A stretch of 64,000 nucleotides of DNA, from positions 1,977,001 through 2,041,000 of the forward strand of contig NC_085092.1 of NCBI RefSeq assembly GCF_963422355.1, in the 5' to 3' direction. The notes below the pieces were generated by a model, which saw nothing but the letters and a program-made list of their open reading frames with translations, made no database searches and was not told the DNA's origin. How positions within the stretch are numbered: the stretch's first letter is position 1; each line of letters begins with the position of its first letter. Origin of the DNA: Corticium candelabrum. Lineage: Eukaryota > Porifera > Homoscleromorpha > Homosclerophorida > Plakinidae. Below, in pieces: positions 36,111-64,000 of the stretch. The translations under genes and the position numbers were made by a program.

Positions 36111-37365
36111 TGAACATGCAGATCTATAGTCGCCGTAAACAGAATATATAGTAGCCGATAGTCGCCGTAAACAGAATATATAGTAGTCGATAGCCGCCGT
36201 GAACAGGATAGTTCCCGGTAAACGTGAACAAGATTAATTGTCACCTGTCAACAGGATTATAAGTCGCCTGTGAACAGAATAGTCGCCATGAACACTGTAC
36301 GCATATGGCCAGTGTGAACATGCAGAATAGTCGTCGTGAACAGGATAGTCGCCTGTGAACTGGATAGTCGCCATGAACACTGTATGCATATGGCTAGTGT
36401 GAACATGCAGAATAGTCGTCGTGAACAGGATAGTCCCCGCTATAGTGGGGACTATCCTGTTCATCGGGGACTAACCTGTTCATCGGGGACTAACCTGTTC
36501 ATCGGGGACTACCCTGTTCATCGGGGACTATCCTGTTCACGTGAACAGGATAGTCACCTGTGAACAGTATTATAAGTCGCCTGTGAACAGAATAGTCGCC
36601 ATGAACACTGTATGCATATGGCTAGTATGAACATGCAGAATAGTCGTCGTGAACAGGATAGTTAGTAGCCGGTGAACAAGATAGTCGCATGTGAACAGGA
36701 TAGTCGCCTGTGAACAGGATAGTCCCCGCTATAGTGAGGACTATCCTGTTCACCGGGGACTATCCTGTTCACCTGAACAGGACTATAAGTCGCCTGTGAA
36801 CAGGATAGTCGCCATGAACACTGTATGGATATGGCTAGTGTGAACATGCAGAATAGTCGTCGTGAACAGGATAGTCGCCTGTGAACAAGATAGTCCCCGG
36901 TGAACAGAATAGTCCACGCTATAGCGGGGAGTTGACTGGGGACTATCCTGTTGACTGGGGACTTTCCTGTTGACTGGGGACTACCCTGTTGACTGGGGAC
37001 TATCCTGTTGACTGGGGACTATCCTGTTGACTGGGAACTATCCTGTTGACTGGGGACTATCCAGTTGAGTGGGGACTATCCAGTTGACTGGGGACTATCC
37101 TGTTGACTGGGGACTACCCTGTTGACTGGGGACTATCCTGTTGACTGGGGACTATCCTGTTGACTGGGGACTATCCTGTTGACTGGGGACTATCCTGTTG
37201 ACTGGGGACTATCCTGTTCACGTGAACAGGATAGTCCCCAGTGAACAGGATAGTCCCCGCTAGGGTGGGTTCAAATTGCGTGAACAAGATAGTCCCCAGT
37301 AAACAGAATAGGAGCAAATATGAACAGAATAGTCCCCGTGAACAGAATAGTCCCTGTACACATGC
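36110..37365. repeat. Alternating-orientation array of a 19-bp unit (GGGGACTATCCTGTTGACT)
   Basis: Dozens of related units occur as blocks that switch strand: forward-complement blocks (GTGAACAGGATAGTCGCC type) at about 36185-36438, 36541-36736, 36772-36912 and 37222-37360, and reverse blocks at 36447-36540, 36739-36771 and 36930-37221. Switch points are palindromes: arms 36422-36438/36447-36463 around an 8-base loop; a 15-bp arm centred on 36540/36541; and a 21-bp arm centred on 37221/37222. A longer sub-repeat with GAACACTGTATGCATATGGC recurs about four times in the first part. No protein is encoded. Confidence 0.9.
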
Positions 37366-37702
37366 ACAGAGAGTCAGACAGGACGCCGCGCCGTTGAACA
37401 TAGTCGTATATGTTCAACTACACGCAACTGTAAGCAGCATGTAGCAGCAGGTGGAAGTGGCAGCTAGGCTTCCAAACGGTAGTCACATGTACACACGTGA
37501 CCGGAACAACATGGCGTTGTGGGAAGCAGCACGTGGAATTGCATGGCAGCAGTTGACCGATACAAGGTGACTTTGCACATTTCTAGCTGGTGGGTCAGTG
37601 CAATTCTTCGGACAAGAGCGAATCGTTTGGTGTGACTCTCGTCGTTGTAGCTGCTTCGGGTGAGGCGCTAGCCCTGGCTGACAAAAGTGAAATGTGAAAT
37701 GT

Positions 37703-37905
37703 GAAAGTATGAATCGGGTTTTTTTTACTTGCCGATAGCTGGCTTCTGAGGCGCTTAGTGTCAGCGGTGATAGTCTGGCTACCATTAGGAACGTTTGAAG
37801 TTGAGCGCTACGTGGGTCCGAGATCTCTGTAATGAGTTCTGAGAGATCCGGTTCGGATGCGTTTGGATACTTTTGTATGGGGCGCCATTTAGATTCTTCG
37901 CATCC
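37703..37905. repeat. Second copy of the dispersed 200-bp repeat
   Basis: Same orientation as 14973-15180, ending at the same TATGGGGCGCCATTT block. As in the first copy, GGGACTAT-type units lie to the left. Confidence 0.8.
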
Positions 37906-38580
37906 CTACACTAGCCAAAAAGAACGTCTCAGATCTGAGTCTGAGAGAGAAGACCACTCGATATCAGGTGATCGAGATTATGTCCCATGAGTCATCCGTT
38001 GTCTGCGAGAGTAGAGGTTGACAAGACAAAACCACCAATTTGGCGAAAGGAAGTCGTTTACTGAGCCTATTGACAGAGATGAGCTGCGTCTCAAACGGAG
38101 TTGTAGAAACGAGATGGCAAGCACTGACCGAGATGATACTCTGTGACCGAGAATAGATGCGATCAGTTTTCGAGTTCTACAGCAGCGACGTTACGACGGA
38201 TGCTGACGTGACCCGCTCTACCTAGTTGCTATCCTTGTCGCCTTGACATGTAGAACACGGCTTTTTGCAATCGTAATTGTATTTCGCGTCTATAAATGCA
38301 TCCTAGGAGTCATTTCAAAACCTACTTTTCTCTCCAACTATTTCTTTTGTTTGATAGGGAGACAAGTCGGGGACGTCTGCAGCCAACTTTAATTAACTAG
38401 CACAATTCTTCACGGTTCTCGCCTAGATTGCACTCCGATATTAGAGAACAAGACCCGCTCCTCTTCTTCAGTTTCCTGAAGAGCAACATGCATAACTGCC
38501 GATCTGTTGGAAGACTTTGCGGGTTGCGCTTCTGCTAAAACATCCGAGGCTCTTTATCCGGGAGCCGCAACCTAAAGAAT

Positions 38581-58175
<19,595 letters not shown>

Positions 58176-58282
58176 GTTAGTTAACTACTTGTATTTTTAC
58201 AGCAATTGTTGTCATTTGTTTCTAGTTTATTTGTGAAGTCTATATTAGTATCTTGGTATTGTAATGTGGTTGTTACATATAT

Positions 58283-58441
<159 letters not shown>

Positions 58442-58941
58442 GTATCTGTGTATAGGAGAGGATCTCCAAGATGGTGAGTCTGATCTTCATTGTGCACCCC
58501 GAATCCACACAGATCGAAAGTGAAGTTGTCCTTGTCTTCCGTACTTCTCCCACAATGACGCAATTTCCTACCAATCAAAACCACCTTCACCCACATGCAA
58601 ATATCTTTGGAGCGGCGCATTGGATTTTCACCAAATTTAAACTACCTGTTCCTGACTTTGGACGGGTACATGCGGAGCTTTTCGTTTATTGCGGGCAATG
58701 TCGATAAAGCAAAATAAGAATTAGGGGATATAGCTTGACTTTCTACCATGGATACATAGGGATTTTTTATTTCAATTTGAAGGAGGTATTTTGGATCTTT
58801 TCATTGTATTTCTGTGTCAAGTTTGCATCGAAAGGAGCACTGAAATCAATGACATAGATACTTTTTGTGCTTTGTGAAAGAGAACAATGCATGGTTGTTA
58901 TCTTTAATCTTATTGACAATACAAGAACATTTCATAAAATT

Positions 58942-59244
58942 TTACACAAATTGTTTTCTGAAACTGGTGTCAGAGTTATACCATGGTTTATGTTCTGAGT
59001 GTAGCTTGAACTGGTAGCAAAGATGATAGAACAAGACTTTCAGAGCATTGTTGTGTCGATGTACATAATGGTGTGGAATGACTTGGGCATTCCGACACAA
59101 TATGAAGAGCAGTTTTTGTGAACAAGTTGCATTTTTTACATGTTTGGTAATGGGCATGCGCAGACTCTGCCCTGTGCGCGTAGACAATAGAACGACACAT
59201 GATGTCAGAACTGAGTCGTAACCTGCGTAAATTTGACTGAACAA
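58942..59244 (-). pseudogene. C-terminal fragment of a LINE or R2-like reverse transcriptase
   Basis: In two frames the minus strand encodes MPITKHVKNATCSQK, then a knuckle-like HIVSECPS segment and YVHRHNNALKVLFYHLCYQF, EHKPWYN. The C-x2-C, H-x4-C and R-H-N/D-x-A/V-L-x-x-L pattern is typical of the region after RT in several site-specific non-LTR elements. A one-base shift separates the knuckle from the part after it. Confidence 0.5.
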
Positions 59245-59649
59245 GACAATGAATGGCGATAAGGTAAAGGCGGCAGCCTCATCTGTGCTTGGAATGGCAA
59301 CGACGCCCCCGTCAGACTCAGAGTGTTTTCTGCCACCTGGACTGTAACGTCTGTATATTGCAATACAACGTATAATATATCAATAGCCCAAAGTACAGTA
59401 CAACCAGTTAGTCTAACATCGAGTGAGTACGAAAGTGCTACTATTCTACCTTTATATAGTGTACTAATCTAATTATCTAAAGCCACTTCTTACATCCCTC
59501 TTTCTTTAAAGTTTTAAAAGAACATGAATTATCTAGTATTAAAAAAGTTAAGTATTATAATCCCTGAGATAACTCTGTCTTTTGATTGTTCTTCCATTTC
59601 TTGTCGGACATGGTTGTTGGACTTCTGTTGTTGTCTTTGTTGTTCTTTC

Positions 59650-59650
<1 letters not shown>

Positions 59651-59687
<37 letters not shown>
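59651..59687. repeat. (TTG)n microsatellite
   Basis: A short pure trinucleotide run; the Cys/Leu/Val-rich frames across it are artefacts. Confidence 0.95.
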
Positions 59688-59688
<1 letters not shown>

Positions 59689-59808
59689 TATAGAGCCCTG
59701 TTTAGGTGCTGCAGCTGATTTTATAGCTGGTTCCTTGGTTGACTTTAAATGTATCCTATTCCTTCAGTATGTTGTACCTGATGATGTTTTTACTTCGCAA
59801 GACCTGTT

Positions 59809-61560
59809 TCATAGTTTGGTTACTGTTGCTTTCTGCCTCTCTTTTGCTTTTGTAAAGGGTTGTATTCTTACTGTTTGATTTTCTTTCAGGTCTGGTAAGT
59901 CTGTGGCTTGTTGGTCATAATACTTCTTTTGTCTGTTCTTTGTTTGTTGTATTGTTTTGTATGCTTTGGTAACTTTGAGTTGTAGCAACGACATTGCTGT
60001 TGGCAACAGGGTCTTAGTTTTTCGGTTTATAAGCCTTTGAACTGGGCTTAATGTCGTCCCTTGAGTCGGTGTATTTCTGTAATCTAAAACTGCTAACCAA
60101 GGGTCTGTTTGTGCTTACCTTGCTTTCATCAGTTGTTTGCATATCTTTACAGCGTTTTCGGCTTTCCCATTTGACTGGGGGTGGTCTCGGCTGCTTGTTC
60201 GATGAGTAAAGTTCCAGGTTTTGCAGAATTTCTGAAACATGTTAGACAAATATTGTGGTCTGTTTTCGGTTATCAATAAATCTGGGATTTCATGCCTGGC
60301 AAAGTGTTTCTTCACCTGATAAATTGCTTCCTCTGAAGATGTTGTGTCTAGTCGATCTACTCCAAAGAAGTTACTATAATAGTCCACTGGGATGAGGTAT
60401 TCTTTGTCTTGAAAGGTGAAAAGATCTGTTCCTAGTTTGGCCCATGGTCAATTTGGCACGCCGTGGCTTTGTACTGGTTCCTTCTGCTGAGTTGTTTCAA
60501 ATGTACAGCAATCGAGTATTTCTCCACATACTTTTTCACTGCACTATTTATTCATGGCCAATACACGCATTCTCTTGCCCTTTGAATACAACCATTTATT
60601 CCAATGTGTGAGCTCTGTATTTCTTTCCAGCACTTTTCATCGGTAGGACTGCGGTATCACGATCCATTGTCCACGAAAGATCAGTTCATCTTGTACTACC
60701 AAGTCTTCTCTGACGTTGTACTATTGTCGTATTTCATAGCTTGTGACTTCATGCCTAGCTTCTGGCCATCCTGTCACAATGGTTGTAATTAGTTGTTGCA
60801 TTGTCAAATCATTTGCTGTTGCTTGCTTGATTTCTTGCAGTCTTTGATCAGTCGCTGGTATATACTGTACCATGTCAATATATTCCAATTCTCTTTCAAG
60901 CTCTGTCTGCAAATGAACAGTTTCTGAATTTTCTGTATCACTTCCTTGAGTTCCTTGCATGTATGCTCTCGACAGTGTGTTTGCCAAATACATGTGCTTG
61001 CCTTGTTTGTAGACAATGTTGATGTCATACTTTTGTAGGCATAATAACATTTTTGTAGTCTTTTTGGTGTAGACTGTAGAGGCTTGCGGTATATTGTTTC
61101 CAGTGGCTTGTGGTCTGTTTCCAGTGGCTTGTGGTCTGTTTCCATGTTCACCATCCTTCCATATGTTTAGGAGTGAAATTTCTTGACTCACAATAGAGAG
61201 CAATTCTTTCTCTATCTGTGCGTAATTCCTTTCTGTTTCTGTCAAGGCTCTGCTTGTGTAAGCAACAGGCTGTCCTTTCTGCATTAGGGCTGCTCCAAGG
61301 CCTGTCTGAGACACAATCACATTTTACTGTTACCTCTTTTGCTGGGTCAAAGTACTTCAACACTGGAATCGTTGTCACTGCTGTTTTGATTCTCTCAAAT
61401 ATTACATCATGTGTGCTTGTCCAGCAAAATTTCACATCTTGTTTTGTGAACTGCCTGAGTGGCTGGCATAGATTAGATAAGCTGCCGACAAACTTTGACA
61501 ATAGTTTACCATTCTCATGAGTCTTCTAACTCCGGCTCTGTCTTGAGGCTTTTGCATTTT
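59809..61560 (-). pseudogene. Older Gypsy retrotransposon (RT end, RNase H, integrase), degenerate
   Basis: Minus-strand pieces in order: RT thumb/connection (VGSLSNLCQPLRQFTK, TTIPVLKYFDP), RNase H (GLGAALMQKGQPVAYTSRAL, YAQIEKELLSIV, KQGKHMYLANTLSRA), integrase core (MDYYSNFFGVDRLDTTSSEE, DHPQSNGKAENAVK) and a C-terminal tail (QKKYYDQQATDLPDLKE). Several frameshifts, and a small tandem triplication of NRPQATG in the RNase H. In the integrase the second Asp of LITDNGPQ-type motifs reads Glu (LITENRPQ). The upstream part is separated by the younger Gypsy insertion at 61572. Confidence 0.85.
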
Positions 61561-61571
61561 TTGAATTGCTG

Positions 61572-61754
61572 TGTGTTATGTTTCTGGGTCCTTTAGACAG
61601 TGAGTTTCATCTAGATACTTTATTCAGCTTAGTATATGAACACAATAACGACGGATTCGCAAGTGTCAAGTAATCGAAACAGTCAAATGCTGAATAGCTA
61701 TAGGCTACGCCCCTTTACTAAAAGTAGTAGTAAGTAGACGTGCAATACACTACA
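61572..61754 (-). repeat. 3' LTR of the younger Gypsy element
   Basis: Preceded by a purine tract (GCGGGAGGGAG) that would prime plus-strand synthesis. Starts TGTAGTGTATTGCACG and ends near TAACACA, about 183 bp, with AATAAA inside at about 61618-61623. The sequence on the other side continues the older Gypsy RT, so this looks like a nested insertion. The 5' LTR and target duplication are beyond the window. Confidence 0.75.
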
Positions 61755-61773
61755 CTCCCTCCCGCTAATTCTT

Positions 61774-64000
61774 CTATGGAGGTCTACGTTCTCTTGGCGG
61801 ATTTCTTCTTGATGGAACTGGTGTATCCTGTGGTAGTATTTCTTTATGAGTGATGTCTGAACTAGGAGCTTCAGTAGAGGAGGTCGAGTTTCCAGATGTG
61901 GCAAAACCTGAGACGGATTCTGATGGTGATACTGTTTTATCCAGTGAAGACTCTACTGGAGCATTCTCTGAAAATGCTGATTCAGATGGGGCTGCAGGTT
62001 CAGGAACTACTTGCATCTTTTCCTTCAACATCCTCTTCTCCAGCTGGTCAGCATGGCGATGCCATAACTGTTTATCAACCAGGACTTCATAATCTGTTCC
62101 TCCTTGCTTCTTGGTTACCATACCTTTCTCCCAATCTTGACCCTTCCCATAAGCCTTAGCCCAGACAGGATCTCCTACCTCAAAACTTCTATTTACACCA
62201 GAGTAAGTGCTTTGTGCTTGCTTAGTTCAGCAATATCTGGAGCCAGTAAAGATAACCTAGTATGAACTCGCCTGCCCAGAAACAACTCTGAACGGGTCAT
62301 TCCTGTAGTGACATTGGGGATATTGCGATACTGAAACAAAAATGTTGATAACTTCTGAGACAATGTTCTTTCTCCCCTTCCATAGATTTGATGGCTGATT
62401 TGAACGTTCATATCGATCTCTCTGCCTCCTCATTTGACTGTGGGTAATAGGGTGCTGAATGCATGTGTTCTTCTCCCATTGATAGAAGGAGTCTTGCCAT
62501 TTCTTCTGAAACGAACTGTGGACCATTGTTCGAAACAAGCATTTCCGGTATGCCAAATCGAGCGAACACATCTCGAAACACATCAATTGTCCTTTCAACC
62601 TCCAGCCATTTCAAATACGCATCAATGATCAATAAAAACATGTGACCCATGAATGTTCTTGCAAAATCCACGTGAATGCGTTGGAATGGTTTGCTTGGCC
62701 AGTTCCATGGACGTGGGGTTACCCGTGGAGGTAACTTTCCAGTTGCTTGACACGCCTGACATGCCCTTGCTTGTTGCTCTATAGCAGCATCAATCTTCGG
62801 CCACCACATGTATTGCCGAGCTAATGCTTTCATTTTGACCATTTTGATATGGGACACATGGAGTTCATCTAAGAGCTGGTCTTGCAAACTAGAGGGAATT
62901 ATTGCCCTTATTCCCCATAAAAGACAACCATCTTTTCTCGATACGGTAGTAAGTCGGATCCTACTGTATGTGGCCAGACTTGCTTCGTATACCTGAAAAA
63001 CTTGGACAACAATAGGTCCTTCTCTTGGTTTCTCTTGCTAATTCCTTGCTAGTAATTGGAAGAGCTATAAGCTGAGTGAGATTCACCTTCCTAGCTTCTG
63101 CTGAGCTCACCTCATCTGGCACACAGTTATCTAGAGGTAATCTCGATAGGCAATCAGCATTTCCATGTTGTACAGATCCTCAGTACTTTAAGTCGTATTT
63201 GTATGCAGATAACAGTAAGGCCCAGATCTGTTGCCGTGCCGCTGCTATTGATGATACCTTCTGTTTCTGACTCAGAATAGTTGTCAGCGGGTTGCGATCA
63301 GTCATCAGAACAAATTTCCTGCCATATAGGTATTGGTGAAAACCCTTTACGCCAAACACCAGTGACAATGCCTCCTTGTCCATTTGAGAATAATTCTGTT
63401 CGGCTGGCGATAATGACCTCGAGGCAAATGCAATAGGTCTCTCTGCACCATCTAGGAAAGTATGTGAAAGGGCAGCTCCGACTCCATAGGATGAAGCATT
63501 GCATGCTAGACTAAGTGGAAGCTCAGAATTGTAATGCACCAATACCTTTGCTGATGCTAGCTGCTCTTGCACTTGCCGGAAAACCTGTTGGCAGTGGTTG
63601 GTCCACTTCCAAGGAGTGTCTTTTCTCAAGAGGTGATTTAGGGGCTGACACAGAATAGACAAGTTTGCCAAAAATCGACCATAATAGTTTAGCAATCCTA
63701 AAATGAACGCAATTGTGTGACATTCTTTGGCGTTGGTGCTTGCTTGATAGGCGTGGCCTTTGTCAGGTGTGTGGAGCCCGGTCTTGTCGATATATAACCT
63801 AAGAACTCCACCTCCGGTTGTAAGAATACACATTTGCTCTTTTTAGCCTCAAACCATACTTCTGAAGTTGACTTAAAACGACCGACAAATTCTTGAGATG
63901 ATCTTCATCATTCTTGCCCGTGACAATTATGTCATTCATCCAGTAGGACCTGTGATAGGCATTGGACAAATCAACTTTCGAAAACTTTTTTTCCTCCTGC
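61774..64000 (-). pseudogene. Younger Gypsy retrotransposon pol (partial, runs off the right edge)
   Basis: Minus-strand order from 64000: RT end (LGLLNYYGRFLANLSILCQP), RNase H (YGVGAALSHTFLDGAERPIA, YSQMDKEALSLVFGVKGFHQ, LMTDRNPL), integrase zinc knuckle (LHVSHIKMVKMKALARQYMW; ACQACQ), core (IHVDFARTFMGHMFLLIIDA; PYYPQSNEEAERSI), then a linker with SELFLGRRVHTRLSLL and a Ser/Pro/Glu-rich tail ending SRRNPPRERRPP. Frameshifts occur near 63700 and 62440. The second integrase Asp reads Asn (LVSNNGPQF). RNase H is well kept, so this is a fairly young but inactive copy. Confidence 0.85.

Noticed and set aside
36110..37365. CRISPR-like repeat array
   Set aside because: Units are contiguous without unique spacers, alternate in strand, and the context is eukaryotic; no cas genes.

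Overview
The window looks like animal nuclear DNA. Coding information is split by GT-AG introns, microsatellites are abundant, and the one clear host gene is ARFRP1, a conserved eukaryotic Arf-like GTPase. The mix of mobile elements (integrase elements with protease domains, hAT, Tc1/mariner, a THAP-type DDE element, Gypsy, and retroelements with a restriction-like endonuclease) fits an early-branching marine invertebrate such as a sponge or cnidarian. The sequence alone does not settle the species. Apart from ARFRP1, nearly everything I can name is a transposable element or a repeat.

Layout. 1-3.1 kb: a long intact retroelement ORF on the minus strand that runs off the left edge. It encodes zinc fingers, reverse transcriptase (RT) and a restriction-enzyme-like endonuclease (REL). 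Its 5' end abuts a (CTGT)n array. 3.6-9.4 kb: an intron-containing minus-strand element coding for integrase, an OTU protease and a Ulp1-like protease (Ginger1-like), plus an unassigned exon. 10.4-14.5 kb: four shorter 3' fragments of the same REL retroelement family, all embedded in (GACA)n and all with the coding strand on the GACA strand. A foldback repeat lies among them. 14.5-16.6 kb: dispersed repeats, a MITE and a 768-bp non-autonomous element with a 6-bp target duplication. 16.7-26.5 kb: a ten-kilobase tandem array of seven 1.2-1.9 kb units, each carrying an internal inverted-repeat element. 28-34.4 kb: a minisatellite and a second, more damaged Ginger1-like element. 36.1-37.4 kb: a dense array of a 19-bp unit in alternating orientation, with perfect palindromes at switches.

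38.6-58.2 kb: ARFRP1 on the plus strand, with five recognisable exons. Intron 2 is 16 kb long and holds an OTU-hAT fusion element, a MITE with a Tc1 element abutting it, a long-TIR THAP/DDE element split by another transposon, and a second kind of REL fragment. The protein-coding elements in this intron that I can name lie antisense to ARFRP1. The last ARFRP1 exons were not found. 58.9-64 kb: a LINE fragment and two Gypsy elements, the younger apparently inserted into the older, running off the right edge.

The most unusual signals are: (1) a REL retroelement family found only inside (GACA)n arrays and always in one orientation; (2) integrase elements carrying both OTU and Ulp1 protease domains, with two copies sharing the same -1 frame step; (3) an intact 508-residue ORF joining an OTU protease to the hAT dimerisation domain without the hAT catalytic core; and (4) the alternating palindromic 19-bp array.
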